DNA of 64,000 nucleotides from an uncultured Eubacteriales bacterium (GTDB lineage Bacteria; Bacillota; Clostridia; Oscillospirales; Oscillospiraceae): assembly GCA_949283375.1 (NCBI GenBank), contig CASDSM010000009.1, forward strand, positions 1-64,000, in the 5' to 3' direction. The notes beneath the pieces are model-generated. The model ran no database searches, was not told where the DNA came from, and saw only the letters and a program-made list of their open reading frames with translations. Of the stretch, positions 26,072 through 35,478 are shown piece by piece. Every line of letters starts with the position of its first letter. Position 1 is the first letter of the stretch. The translations under genes and the position numbers were made by a program.

Positions 26072-26079
26072 AATGTGAT

Positions 26080-26324
26080 AGAAAGTGAAAACTCCCGCAT
26101 GGGGAGAATGATCCGCTGAGAAGGGGAAGAGTAGCCCACAGTCTGACAGTCAGCGAGGACGGGTCACCGGATGAGAGCCTGTCTCTGTCAGCGTGCGTGA
26201 AGTGCGCCCCGGAGCGGGAGGGTAATGCCTCCGGCCTGGCCGCCGTTATCCGGCCGTATGAGTGAGAAAAAAGAGTGGAACCGCGGTTTGCCGCCTCTTG
26301 CAGCGATGCAGGAGGCGTTTTTTT
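26080..26324 (+). promoter_or_regulatory. T-box riboswitch (tRNA-Cys)
   Basis: A leader of about 245 bases before cysE. Stem I has the AGUA/GAA specifier-loop elements (GAAGAGTAG near 26127 and GTGAAG near 26197), placing TGC at 26203-26205 as a cysteine specifier. The T-box sequence AAGAGTGGAACCGCGG is at 26271-26286; its TGGA pairs with a UCCA tRNA end, as in tRNA-Cys with discriminator U. A terminator stem (26293-26302 with 26307-26316) and T7 follow. Uncharged tRNA-Cys would favour readthrough into cysE-cysS. Confidence 0.95.
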
Positions 26325-26358
26325 CGCCGTTTCCGGAACTTGGGGAGGATCGGACCAT

Positions 26359-27042
26359 ATGTTTCGATATCTGAATGAAACGCTGAGGGCCTATCAGGCG
26401 AGGGACCCCGCCGCGCGCAGCAGGCTGGAGATCTTCCTGCTCTACCCCGGCGTCCACGCCACGCTCTACCACCGCCTGGCCCACTTTCTGCACCGGCACC
26501 GCCTGCGCTTCCTCGCGCGCGCGATCTCCCAGTGGGCGCGCCTCTGGACCGGCATCGAGATCCATCCCGGCGCGACGATCGGCCGCCGCCTGGTGATCGA
26601 CCACGGCATGGGCATCGTCATCGGCGAGACCGCCGAGGTGGGGGACGATGTCCTCCTCTACCAGGGCGTCACCCTGGGCGGCACCGGCAAGGACCAGGGC
26701 AAGCGCCACCCGACGATCGGCAACAACGTCCTCATCGGCTCGGGCGCGAAGGTGCTCGGCCCCTTCCGCGTGGGGGACGGGGCGCGCATCGCCGCCAACG
26801 CCGTCGTCCTGCGCGAGGTCCCGCCGGAGGCGACCGCCGTCGGCGTCCCGGCCCATGTGGTCAAGATCGCCGGCGAGCGCGTGGCCTACGCCACCGACGT
26901 GGACCAGATCCACATCACTGACCCGGTCACTGAGACGATGAAGTCCCTCCTCTCCCGCGTGGAATTCCTGGAGGAACAGCTCGACCGGATGCATCAGCAG
27001 CATTTTACCGAACAGGATAAAGAATTGGAGGAGGAACTCTGA
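26359..27042 (+). CDS. cysE: Serine O-acetyltransferase
   Basis: A 227-residue left-handed-beta-helix acetyltransferase making O-acetylserine, the first step to cysteine. Hexapeptide repeats run from [20 protein letters not shown] through [17 protein letters not shown] to [14 protein letters not shown]. The [15 protein letters not shown] stretch is diagnostic. GGGAGG lies upstream of the ATG. The C-terminal 40 residues are a charged helix. It is the first gene after the cysteine T-box and is followed immediately by cysS. Confidence 0.95.
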   Translation: MFRYLNETLRAYQARDPAARSRLEIFLLYPGVHATLYHRLAHFLHRHRLRFLARAISQWARLWTGIEIHPGATIGRRLVIDHGMGIVIGETAEVGDDVLLYQGVTLGGTGKDQGKRHPTIGNNVLIGSGAKVLGPFRVGDGARIAANAVVLREVPPEATAVGVPAHVVKIAGERVAYATDVDQIHITDPVTETMKSLLSRVEFLEEQLDRMHQQHFTEQDKELEEEL

Positions 27043-27043
27043 C

Positions 27044-28450
27044 ATGGAAATTTTCAACTCAATGACCCGCCGCAAGGAAGAATTTGTCCCCATCGAGCCG
27101 GGAAAGGTGCGCATGTACGCCTGCGGCCCCACCGTCTACAACCTGATCCACGTCGGCAACGCCCGGCCCATCATCCTCTTTGACGTCCTGCGGCGCTATC
27201 TGGAGTACCGCGGCTATGAGGTCACCTTCGTCCAGAACTTCACCGACGTGGACGACAAGATCATCAGGCGCGCCAACGAGGAGGGGACCACCTCCCAGGC
27301 GGTGGCGGAGAAGTATATCGCCGAATATTTCCACGACGCCACCGCCCTCGGCGTCCGCCCGGCGACCATCCACCCCAAGGCAACCGAGACGATGGACGAG
27401 ATCATTGACCTCGTCCAGACCCTGGTGGACAAGGGCTACGCCTACAGCGTCCCAAGCGGCGACGTGTACTACCGCACCCTCAAATTCAAGAGCTATGGCA
27501 AGCTCTCCCACCAGCCCATCGAGGACCTCCAGTCGGGCGCGCGCATCGACGTGAACGACGAGAAGGAGAACCCCCTCGACTTCGCCCTCTGGAAGGCCGC
27601 CAAGCCGGGCGAGCCGAGCTGGGACTCCCCCTGGGGTAAGGGCCGTCCGGGCTGGCACATCGAGTGCTCCGCCATGAACCGCAAGTACCTCGGCCCCACG
27701 ATCGACATCCACTGCGGCGGTGAGGACCTGCAGTTCCCCCACCACGAGAACGAGATCGCCCAGTCCGAGGCGGCCAACGGCGTCCCCTTCGTCCACTACT
27801 GGATGCACAACGGCTTCCTGAACATCGACAACAAGAAGATGTCCAAGTCCCTCGGCAACTTCTTCACCGTGCGCGACGCGGCGGCCGCCTACGGCTATGA
27901 GCCCATCCGCCTGTTCATGCTCTCGGCGCACTACCGCACCCCGCTCAACTACTCTGCCGAGTCCCTCCAGCAGGCGCAGGCGGCCCTCGAGCGCCTCTAC
28001 ACCGCCCGCGACAACCTCCGCTTCCTGGCCGCTAACGGGGCTGAGGGGGAGATGACCGCCGCCGAGCGCGAGGTGCTCGACGCCGCGGATCGCTTCCGCG
28101 AGCGCTTCGACGCGGCGATGGACGACGACTTCAACACCGCCGACGCCGTCTCCGTCCTCTTCGAGGTGGTGCGCGCGGTGAACAAGGCCACCGCCCCGGA
28201 GCAGGCCCCCACCCGCGCCGGCGCGCAGGCGCTGCTCGGCCTGATGGGCGAGTTCACCGATGTGCTCGGTCTCCTGTATGACAAGTCAGAGGAGAGCCTG
28301 GACGAAAAAGTCGAAGCAATGATTACAAAACGTCAAGAGGCCCGGAAAGCGAAGAATTGGGCGGAGGCGGACCGCATCCGGGACGAGCTCAAGGCGATGG
28401 GCATCGTCCTGATGGATACGAAGCAGGGCGTCCAATGGAAAAAAGAGTAA
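27044..28450 (+). CDS. cysS: Cysteinyl-tRNA synthetase
   Basis: A 468-residue class I synthetase. The zinc/active-site region [18 protein letters not shown] carries the HIGH equivalent, [15 protein letters not shown] holds further zinc ligands, and the KMSKS loop is [10 protein letters not shown]. It charges tRNA-Cys. It starts one base after the cysE stop, so both enzymes answer to the same T-box, which couples cysteine supply to its use in translation. Confidence 0.97.
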   Translation: MEIFNSMTRRKEEFVPIEPGKVRMYACGPTVYNLIHVGNARPIILFDVLRRYLEYRGYEVTFVQNFTDVDDKIIRRANEEGTTSQAVAEKYIAEYFHDATALGVRPATIHPKATETMDEIIDLVQTLVDKGYAYSVPSGDVYYRTLKFKSYGKLSHQPIEDLQSGARIDVNDEKENPLDFALWKAAKPGEPSWDSPWGKGRPGWHIECSAMNRKYLGPTIDIHCGGEDLQFPHHENEIAQSEAANGVPFVHYWMHNGFLNIDNKKMSKSLGNFFTVRDAAAAYGYEPIRLFMLSAHYRTPLNYSAESLQQAQAALERLYTARDNLRFLAANGAEGEMTAAEREVLDAADRFRERFDAAMDDDFNTADAVSVLFEVVRAVNKATAPEQAPTRAGAQALLGLMGEFTDVLGLLYDKSEESLDEKVEAMITKRQEARKAKNWAEADRIRDELKAMGIVLMDTKQGVQWKKE

Positions 28451-28505
28451 ATCCCCGACAGAAATGTGACAAATAAATCATTTCCTTTCAGAATGCAGAA
28501 TCAAC

Positions 28506-28541
28506 GCGCTCCGAACGGCGTTTCAAGGCCGTTCGGAGCGC
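28506..28541 (+). terminator. Terminator of cysE-cysS
   Basis: Perfect 14-base stem (28506-28519 with 28528-28541), followed by a short TTGACTGT rather than a strong T-run. Confidence 0.7.
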
Positions 28542-28580
28542 TTGACTGTAAAACAGGAAATAATTTCAAAAATATCCTTA

Positions 28581-28608
28581 GAAACTGTTGACATGTTGAA
28601 ACAGTTTC
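28581..28608. promoter_or_regulatory. Palindromic operator over the resolvase-like gene's promoter
   Basis: GAAACTGTT (28581-28589) and AACAGTTTC (28600-28608) are perfect inverted copies 10 bases apart. They span the -35 box and most of the spacer, so bound protein would block RNA polymerase. Confidence 0.8.
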
Positions 28609-28616
28609 ATTATAAT
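28588..28616 (+). promoter_or_regulatory. Consensus promoter of the resolvase-like gene
   Basis: TTGACA (28588-28593), 17-base spacer, TATAAT (28611-28616): a full consensus promoter. Confidence 0.9.
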
Positions 28617-28642
28617 ACAAGACAGATGTAAACGAGCGGTAC

Positions 28643-28695
28643 GTCTGAGAAATGCCAACCGGCGCTTCCTGACAGGGCGCCGTTACCTCTCAGAC
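28643..28695 (+). promoter_or_regulatory. Structured 5' leader element
   Basis: GTCTGAGA (28643-28650) pairs with TCTCAGAC (28688-28695), enclosing GGCGC/GCGCC (28661-28665 with 28677-28681). It sits in a ~170-base leader between promoter and start codon. It matches no riboswitch class that I recognise. Confidence 0.6.
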
Positions 28696-28795
28696 AGTGC
28701 CAGAGCCTCCGCTGAAGGACAGAGCAGGGTTCCGCCCCGCGCGGAACAAGTTGACAGACAGGTGAGCCAATGGCAACAATGGCAGGAGGAAGACT

Positions 28796-29131
28796 ATGTT
28801 ACCCGAAAATGAATCCAGAATTTTTGAGCTTCTGGGCAACGACGAACTGGCCGGGAAAGTCCTGGAGATCATCCGTGAGGATGAGGCAGAGCGCCGGGCT
28901 GTGCTGGTCCGCCGCCAGAGCGAGGGCCTGAAGAACGCGCGTGAGCGCGGCGTCCGCCTGGGCCGCCCGCCCGCAAAGCGTCCGCGCAAGTTTGCGAGCA
29001 TCTATGCCATGTTCCTCGAGGAGAAGATCAGCGCGCGCGCTGCGGCGCAGATGCTCGGCGTCTCCCCCGGCACCTTCAAACGCTGGGCGACGGAGGAGAA
29101 GGAGAAGCAGCAGGAGCCGGCCGGCGTGTGA
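28796..29131 (+). CDS. Stand-alone resolvase-type DNA-binding domain protein
   Basis: A 111-residue protein that looks like only the C-terminal part of a serine recombinase. EDEAERRAVLVRRQSEGLKN matches the long helix after the catalytic domain, GVRLGRPPAKRP the minor-groove linker, and ISARAAAQMLGVSPGTFKRW the Hin/resolvase helix-turn-helix. The catalytic serine domain is absent, and the promoter, leader and GGAGGA ribosome site are intact, so it looks like a domesticated regulator rather than a decayed recombinase. It is monocistronic. The palindrome at its promoter may be its own target. Confidence 0.8.
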   Translation: MLPENESRIFELLGNDELAGKVLEIIREDEAERRAVLVRRQSEGLKNARERGVRLGRPPAKRPRKFASIYAMFLEEKISARAAAQMLGVSPGTFKRWATEEKEKQQEPAGV

Positions 29132-29166
29132 GCTAGGACGTCCGCCTGCAAAGAGAACACGATTTC

Positions 29167-29200
29167 CACAGGGGACCGGTATGCCTGCCGGTCCCCTGTG
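29167..29200 (+). terminator. Hairpin terminator after the resolvase-like gene
   Basis: Perfect 13-base stem (29167-29179 with 29188-29200); a T5 run comes about 13 bases later. Confidence 0.7.
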
Positions 29201-29277
29201 CGCGTCAATGCAACTTTTTGTCACGCTGCTGCGTCTGTGCCAGGCGCACGGCCCTTGTCCACAGCTCACAACACAAC

Positions 29278-29304
29278 GCCGCCCCGCGCAGTGCGCGGGG
29301 CGGC
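29278..29304 (-). terminator. Terminator of the phosphofructokinase gene
   Basis: Perfect 12-base GC stem (29278-29289 with 29293-29304) 21 bases past the stop codon. Confidence 0.75.
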
Positions 29305-29325
29305 AAAAATCTTCAGGCAGACAGC

Positions 29326-30567
29326 TTACTTCGCCAGGACCTTCTTGAGGTGGACGAAGCGGGGCAGGCTGTGCTCCTTCTTCATCTGGATCTCGCCCTG
29401 GATGAGGGGGAGGGCATACTCGATGAAGGCATCGCTCACGTCGTTGCCGCGCTCGTTGATCCACTCCACCGGGACCTTCTTCTCATAGTTGGCGACGGCG
29501 GACAGGTCGAGCAGCTCGGGCTCGCACTTGTAGCCGTTCTCATCGCGGGTGCACTTGAAGCCCACCATCTTGTCGGTGATGCCGGAGACGGCGGCGTTGA
29601 CGGCGGTCTGGCCGGCCATGAAGGACTCGTCAGAGTCGGTCTGGGAGGCGCAGTGCTCCGCGCAGCGCTGCAGCAGGCTCAGCTCGATCGGGCGCACCTT
29701 GACGCCGGGGATCTTGTTCTTGACCTCGTCGGCCAGGCGGGCGGCCAGGCCGCCGAGCTGGGCATGGCCGAAGCCGTCGGTGGCGGAGGTCTTCGCCTCG
29801 GAGACGAAGGAGCCGTCGGCATAGTGGATGCCCTCGGAGACGGCGACCAGGACGTTTTTGTTCGCGTCCCAGATGCGGCCCACGTCCTCCAGGAACTCCT
29901 CCATGTTGAAGTCCACCTCAGGCAGGTAGATCAGGTCGGGGCCGTAGCCGGTGACCTTGGCGAGGGAGGCGGCGCCGGCCAGCCAGCCGGCATGACGGCC
30001 CATGATCTCCACGATGGTGACCTGCCCCTTGTCATACACATGCGCGTCCTGATAGACCTCCACCAGAGAGGTGGCGATATACTTGGCCGCAGAGGCAAAG
30101 CCGGGGCAGTGGTCGGTGCCGAAGAGGTCGTTGTCGATCGTCTTGGGGATGCCCATCACGCGGCACTCGTAACCCACCTTGCTCATATACTTGGAGATCT
30201 TGTTGCAGGTGTCCATCGAGTCGTTGCCGCCGTTGTAGAAGAAATAGCGGACGTCGTACTTCTTGAAGATCTCGAGGATGCGCTTGTAGTCGGTGTCGTC
30301 CACGTCGGGGTCGGCGATCTTATAGCGGCAGGAACCCAGGGCGGAAGAGGGGGTGTACTTCATGATGGCGAGCTCCTCGGGGTCCTCCTCATCCATGACA
30401 TACAGCCGGTCCTCCAGGACGCCGACGATGCCGTTGGCCGCGCCGTAGACCTTGGTGATGCAGTCGGAGTCCAGGCCCGCCTTGATGGCGCCATAGCAGC
30501 TGGCGTTGATGACAGAGCTGGGGCCGCCGGACTGGCCGATGATCATTGCGCCTTTCAGTTCACTCAT
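29326..30567 (-). CDS. pfp: Pyrophosphate-type 6-phosphofructokinase
   Basis: A 413-residue phosphofructokinase. Two positions point to pyrophosphate rather than ATP as phosphoryl donor: GGNDS (Asp where ATP enzymes have Gly) and GIPKTIDND (Lys where ATP enzymes have Gly). IIGQSGGPSSVINAS and IMGRHAGWLAGA are family landmarks. The enzyme is reversible and saves ATP in glycolysis. The ATG at 30567 has GGAGG upstream; a longer frame would run backwards through the fba region. It is divergent from fba. Confidence 0.92.
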   Translation of the reverse strand: MSELKGAMIIGQSGGPSSVINASCYGAIKAGLDSDCITKVYGAANGIVGVLEDRLYVMDEEDPEELAIMKYTPSSALGSCRYKIADPDVDDTDYKRILEIFKKYDVRYFFYNGGNDSMDTCNKISKYMSKVGYECRVMGIPKTIDNDLFGTDHCPGFASAAKYIATSLVEVYQDAHVYDKGQVTIVEIMGRHAGWLAGAASLAKVTGYGPDLIYLPEVDFNMEEFLEDVGRIWDANKNVLVAVSEGIHYADGSFVSEAKTSATDGFGHAQLGGLAARLADEVKNKIPGVKVRPIELSLLQRCAEHCASQTDSDESFMAGQTAVNAAVSGITDKMVGFKCTRDENGYKCEPELLDLSAVANYEKKVPVEWINERGNDVSDAFIEYALPLIQGEIQMKKEHSLPRFVHLKKVLAK

Positions 30568-30648
30568 TTTTTTGTCCTCCTTGGCGGTGAAACGGAGAGA
30601 ACGGGGTTCTTTTGCCCGTTTTCCCAAATCACTCGGATTTTCAGGTAA

Positions 30649-30677
30649 ATCATACCACAGACACTTGCTTTTTGCAA
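30649..30677 (-). promoter_or_regulatory. pfp promoter
   Basis: Minus-strand TTGCAA (30672-30677), 17-base spacer, TATGAT (30649-30654). Its -35 box lies inside the fba promoter. Confidence 0.75.
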
Positions 30678-30693
30678 TCGACTCTGCTAAAAT
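30665..30693 (+). promoter_or_regulatory. fba promoter
   Basis: TTGCTT (30665-30670), 17-base spacer, TAAAAT (30688-30693). It interlocks with the opposing pfp promoter. Confidence 0.65.
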
Positions 30694-30726
30694 ATTATTG
30701 CAAATTTTGAAAGGAGATGACTCTCT

Positions 30727-31695
30727 ATGCCTCTGGTAACTACTACCGAAATGTTCAAGAAGGCCTATAACGGCGGTTATGCCGTCGGCGCCTTCAACGT
30801 CAACAACATGGAGATCGTTCAGGGCATCACCGAGGCCTGCGGTGAGCTCAACAGCCCTGTCATCCTGCAGGTTTCCAAGGGCGCGCGCGCCTATGCCAAC
30901 CACACCTATCTGGTGAAGCTGGTCGAGGCGGCTGTCATCGAGAACCCGCAGATCCCCATCGCCCTGCATCTGGACCACGGCGACACCTTCGAGCTGTGCA
31001 AGTCCTGCATCGACGGCGGCTTCACCTCCGTCATGATCGACGCCTCCTCCAAGTCCTTCGAGGAGAACATCGCCCTGACCAAGCAGGTCGTCGAGTATGC
31101 CCATGACCACGGCGTCGTCGTCGAGGCCGAGCTGGGCACCCTGGCCGGCGTGGAGGACGAGGTCCAGGTCGAGCACGGCAAGGAGAGCTACACCCGTCCG
31201 GAGGAGGTCGAGGAGTTCGTCACCCGCACCGGCTGCGACTCTCTGGCCATCGCCATCGGCACCTCCCACGGCGCGTACAAGTTCAAGGCTGCCCAGTGCA
31301 CCCGCAACGCCGACGGCGTGCTGGTTCCCCCTCCCCTGCGCTTTGACGTGCTCGAGGAGTGCATCAAGCGCCTGCCCGGCTTCCCCATCGTGCTGCACGG
31401 CTCCTCCTCTGTGCCTCAGGAGTTCGTCGCCATGGTGAACCAGTACGGCGGCCACATGCCCGACGCCATCGGCATCCCCGAGGATCAGCTCCGCGAGGCC
31501 GCTAAGCTGGCCGTCTGCAAGATCAACATTGACTCCGACATCCGTCTGGCCATGACCGGCAACATCCGCAAGTATTTCGCGGAGCATCCGGATCACTTCG
31601 ATCCCCGCCAGTACCTGAAGCCCGCCCGTCAGGCCGTGAAGGACATGGTCAAGCACAAGATCCTCCACGTCCTCGGCTCCGACGGCAAGGCCTGA
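30727..31695 (+). CDS. fba: Class II fructose-bisphosphate aldolase
   Basis: A 322-residue zinc aldolase cleaving fructose 1,6-bisphosphate. The metal site HLDHGD, EAELGTLAGVEDEV, GTSHGAYK and the phosphate-binding VLHGSSSVP are all present. GAAAGGAG precedes the ATG. It pairs divergently with pfp, so consecutive glycolytic steps share one regulatory region. A long hairpin separates it from the downstream ArsR-family gene. Confidence 0.96.
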   Translation: MPLVTTTEMFKKAYNGGYAVGAFNVNNMEIVQGITEACGELNSPVILQVSKGARAYANHTYLVKLVEAAVIENPQIPIALHLDHGDTFELCKSCIDGGFTSVMIDASSKSFEENIALTKQVVEYAHDHGVVVEAELGTLAGVEDEVQVEHGKESYTRPEEVEEFVTRTGCDSLAIAIGTSHGAYKFKAAQCTRNADGVLVPPPLRFDVLEECIKRLPGFPIVLHGSSSVPQEFVAMVNQYGGHMPDAIGIPEDQLREAAKLAVCKINIDSDIRLAMTGNIRKYFAEHPDHFDPRQYLKPARQAVKDMVKHKILHVLGSDGKA

Positions 31696-31727
31696 GTCTC
31701 ATCTCTTTTTCTCATCTTTGCACCCAC

Positions 31728-31757
31728 GCGCTCCGGCGGGCAGGCCCGCCGGAGCGC
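31728..31757 (+). terminator. Hairpin between fba and the ArsR-family gene
   Basis: Perfect 13-base stem (31728-31740 with 31745-31757). No T-run follows, so some readthrough into the regulator gene is likely; no separate promoter for that gene is evident. Confidence 0.6.
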
Positions 31758-31786
31758 CTGCTATCTCAGAAAGGAGCGCAAGCGCC

Positions 31787-32149
31787 ATGCACGCCCAGCA
31801 CTCAGAGACCTGCGAATGCAGCGTCATCCACGAGGACGCCGTCGCCCTCGTGCGCAGCCGGATGCCGGAGGAGGACCCCATCTATGAGGTGGCAGAGCTG
31901 TTCAAGGTCTTTGGCGACTCCACCCGCGCGCGGATCATCTGCGCCCTGTCCATCTCAGAGCTGTGCGTGTGCGACCTGTCCTGCCTGCTGAATATGACCC
32001 AGTCCGCCATTTCGCATCAGCTGCGCATCCTCAAGCAGGCGCGCATCGTGAAAAACCGCCGCAGCGGCAAGAGCGTCTACTACTCCCTGGACGACGAGCA
32101 CATCCGCCAGCTCTTCGGCACCGCCTTTGAGCATGTGATGGAGGATTGA
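31787..32149 (+). CDS. ArsR/SmtB-family metalloregulator, CadC-like
   Basis: A 120-residue winged-helix repressor. The N-terminal ETCECSVIHED and the ELCVCDL motif in the DNA-binding helix region provide the cysteines used by CadC/ArsR proteins to sense soft metals (Cd, Pb, Zn or As). QSAISHQLRILKQARIV is the recognition helix. AAAGGAG lies 11 bases before the ATG. No efflux ATPase or arsenite exporter is adjacent, so its target is elsewhere or is an unexpected gene. Confidence 0.93.
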   Translation: MHAQHSETCECSVIHEDAVALVRSRMPEEDPIYEVAELFKVFGDSTRARIICALSISELCVCDLSCLLNMTQSAISHQLRILKQARIVKNRRSGKSVYYSLDDEHIRQLFGTAFEHVMED

Positions 32150-32154
32150 CAAGA

Positions 32155-32196
32155 GAGCGGCAGCCCCGGAGATCACTCCGGAACTGCCGCTCTTTT
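32155..32196. terminator. Terminator between the ArsR-family gene and eno
   Basis: GAGCGGCAG (32155-32163) pairs with CTGCCGCTC (32184-32192), then TTTT; it separates convergent genes. Confidence 0.85.
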
Positions 32197-32206
32197 CTGC
32201 CCTGTC

Positions 32207-33532
<1,326 letters not shown>

Positions 33533-33563
33533 CTATGGCTCAGCCCCTTTTGGATAGTTATTG

Positions 33564-33574
33564 CTAACTGTTAG
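33564..33574. promoter_or_regulatory. Small palindrome at the eno start point
   Basis: CTAACTGTTAG is a perfect 11-base palindrome spanning the predicted eno transcription start. The protein that might bind it is unknown. Confidence 0.4.
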
Positions 33575-33575
33575 T

Positions 33576-33604
33576 ATTGTATTACTTTTCCAGAGAAAAA
33601 GCAA
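33576..33604 (-). promoter_or_regulatory. eno promoter
   Basis: Minus-strand TTGCTT (33599-33604), 17-base spacer, TACAAT (33576-33581). Confidence 0.75.
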
Positions 33605-33639
33605 GGGGGAGATTGGATGGAATCTCCCCCTTAGCTTGC
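33601..33639. repeat. Extended hairpin between eno and rodA promoters
   Basis: GGGGGAGATT (33605-33614) pairs with AATCTCCCCC (33621-33630), and the outer GCAAG/CTTGC also pair. It abuts the eno -35 box and may insulate the divergent promoters. Confidence 0.6.
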
Positions 33640-33672
33640 CCGCTTCCCGGCCGGGCGATACACGGCATATAG

Positions 33673-33701
33673 TTGCGTTTTGCGGATTGGCGGGCTATAA
33701 T
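33673..33701 (+). promoter_or_regulatory. rodA promoter
   Basis: TTGCGT (33673-33678), 17-base spacer, TATAAT (33696-33701). Confidence 0.75.
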
Positions 33702-33782
33702 AATGACAATTGGCCAGCCACGCGGGGCGTCGGCCATATCGAGCACCTATGAGGACGGTCTCTCCCAAAGGCAGGTGATTCT

Positions 33783-34961
33783 TTGTCCGCGTTTCGTGAT
33801 TTTCTATGGGACGCGGTCCGGCAGGCGGACCACGTCCTGCTGGCCCTGTGCGTCGCCATCAATCTGTTCGGCATCGCTATGATCTATTCCGCCACCCGCT
33901 ACGACAGCACGCTCGCCACCTGCGCGCCGCGTCAGGCGATCGCGATGGCGATCGGCATCGTCCTCTTCTTCCTCCTCTCCCAGCTCGACATCGACATTCT
34001 GATGGGCAAATGGCCTTGGGTGCTGGCGGGCAGCCTGCTCTTCATCGCCCTGCTCGCCGTGCCCGGCATCGGGCATGAGGTGGGCGGCAACCGGAGCTGG
34101 ATCCGCTTCCCCCTCTTCTCCCTCCAGCCGTCGGAGATGGTCAAGCTCACCTTCTCCATGCTGCTCGCCCGCCAGATCATCTGGCTGGAAAAGCGGCGCG
34201 GGCTGAGCCATCCGCTCTCCGTGGCGGAGCTGTGCGCCCATCTGGCCCTCTTTGTCGGGCTGATCTATCTCGTCTCGCGCGATGCGGGGTCGGCGCTGGT
34301 CTATGTGTTCATCTTCGCGGTGATGGTCTGGGCCGGCGGGCTGAAGGCGCGGTGGTTCGCCCTCGGCTTTGCCCTGCTCCTGCTGGCCGGCTCCGCCCTC
34401 TGGCTCTATCTGCCGGAGGAGAACTACTGGAAGATGCGCATCCTCGTCTGCTTTGACCACGATCTCGACCCCACCTACCGCGGCTTCCAGCAAACGCGCT
34501 CGCTGCTGGCCATCCAGTCGGGAAAGCTCTCCGGGATGGGCTATCTGAACGGCAATCTGACCCAGGCGAGCTATGAGAGCGCCCTGCCCGCCCGGCACAC
34601 CGACTTCATCTTCTCCGCCCTGTGCGAGGAGCTGGGACTGATCGGCGCGGCGGTGCTGGTGGCCCTGCTCACGGCGCTCATCTGCCGCTGCGTCTGGATC
34701 GCCCTGCACGCGAGCGGCCCGTTCTACGCCCTCACCGCCGCCGGCTATGCCGGGATGCTCATTTTCCAGGTGGTGCTCAACATCGGCATGTGCCTCTTTG
34801 TCCTGCCGGTGATCGGCCTCACCCTCCCCTTCGTCAGCTACGGCGGCTCCTCCCTCATCACGGCCTACGCCGCGATGGGCATCCTCTCCGGCATCCACCA
34901 GCGCAGCCTGCCGCGCTGGCTCCACGACCAGGCGGAAGACGCCTGGCGCACAGAGGAATAG
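33783..34961 (+). CDS. rodA: RodA/FtsW-family peptidoglycan glycosyltransferase
   Basis: A 392-residue SEDS-family polytopic membrane protein with about ten helices that polymerises glycan strands with a partner transpeptidase. The HTDFIFSALCEELGLIGA loop and the C-terminal LPFVSYGGSSLITAYAAMG are the family signatures, and YSATRYDST near the N-terminus fits RodA. Translation appears to begin at TTG (33783), behind AGGCAGGTG; no in-frame ATG comes before the first helix. It is monocistronic. The choice between RodA and an FtsW/SpoVE role is not certain. Confidence 0.9.
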   Translation: MSAFRDFLWDAVRQADHVLLALCVAINLFGIAMIYSATRYDSTLATCAPRQAIAMAIGIVLFFLLSQLDIDILMGKWPWVLAGSLLFIALLAVPGIGHEVGGNRSWIRFPLFSLQPSEMVKLTFSMLLARQIIWLEKRRGLSHPLSVAELCAHLALFVGLIYLVSRDAGSALVYVFIFAVMVWAGGLKARWFALGFALLLLAGSALWLYLPEENYWKMRILVCFDHDLDPTYRGFQQTRSLLAIQSGKLSGMGYLNGNLTQASYESALPARHTDFIFSALCEELGLIGAAVLVALLTALICRCVWIALHASGPFYALTAAGYAGMLIFQVVLNIGMCLFVLPVIGLTLPFVSYGGSSLITAYAAMGILSGIHQRSLPRWLHDQAEDAWRTEE

Positions 34962-34968
34962 ACCGCAG

Positions 34969-35011
34969 AAATGCCGGCGTCCGCCCTGTCTGGCACGGAT
35001 GCCGGCATTTT
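34969..35011. terminator. Bidirectional terminator between rodA and acyP
   Basis: AAATGCCGGC (34969-34978) pairs with GCCGGCATTT (35001-35010), with inner GTCCG/CGGAT pairing, followed by TTGC. Confidence 0.75.
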
Positions 35012-35020
35012 GCAGTCGTA

Positions 35021-35296
35021 TCAATATCCCCGTACGGCAAAGCCCCGCTCTCCCTCCCGGAGGGGGAGGCGGCGCCAGCGGGTCTTCTCCAGCCGCGCCC
35101 AGCGGTTGAGGGCGGCGATCGTGTCCGGGAAGCGGTTCAGGTTGACCTCCTCCCCCTGGGCCTCTGCCTCCACCGTCCCGTCCGGGCAGTTCTTCACCCA
35201 GCCGGTCAGCTCCAGCAGCCGGGCCGCCTGGAGGGCGGTATAGCGAAAGCCCACGCTCTGCACCCGCCCGGAAAATGTGTATCTGCGCCGCTGCAT
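35021..35296 (-). CDS. acyP: Acylphosphatase
   Basis: A 91-residue acylphosphatase that hydrolyses acyl phosphates. The anion-binding loop and catalytic Arg appear as FSGRVQSVGFRYTAL, with Ser in place of the usual second Gly, and the catalytic Asn in GWVKNCPDGTVE. GAGAGAGGGGG precedes the ATG at 35296. It is monocistronic and divergent from the esterase gene. Confidence 0.93.
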   Translation of the reverse strand: MQRRRYTFSGRVQSVGFRYTALQAARLLELTGWVKNCPDGTVEAEAQGEEVNLNRFPDTIAALNRWARLEKTRWRRLPLREGERGFAVRGY

Positions 35297-35330
35297 GCAG
35301 CCGCCCCCTCTCTCCGGTATTTCCACGCCC

Positions 35331-35359
35331 AGTATACCAATTTTCCCGTCTTTGGGCAA
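35331..35359 (-). promoter_or_regulatory. acyP promoter
   Basis: Minus-strand TTGCCC (35354-35359), 17-base spacer, TATACT (35331-35336). Confidence 0.7.
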
Positions 35360-35410
35360 GAGTTGGGCCATGTCACGGAGACCGGCGGACGGAGTCGGTC
35401 ATTTTGTCCG

Positions 35411-35439
35411 TTGCCAGCCCGTGGAGAATGTGCTATCAT
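35411..35439 (+). promoter_or_regulatory. Promoter of the esterase-dapF-murE-gluQ unit
   Basis: TTGCCA (35411-35416), 17-base spacer, TATCAT (35434-35439). Confidence 0.7.
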
Positions 35440-35478
35440 GCTGCTAAAGTGATTCCTTCCGGAAAGTGAGGTTTTCCC

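Noticed and set aside
29326..31668. A 780-residue minus-strand frame fusing the phosphofructokinase to antisense fba
   Set aside because: The real start is the ATG at 30567 with a ribosome site and promoter; the upstream part is just the complement of fba.
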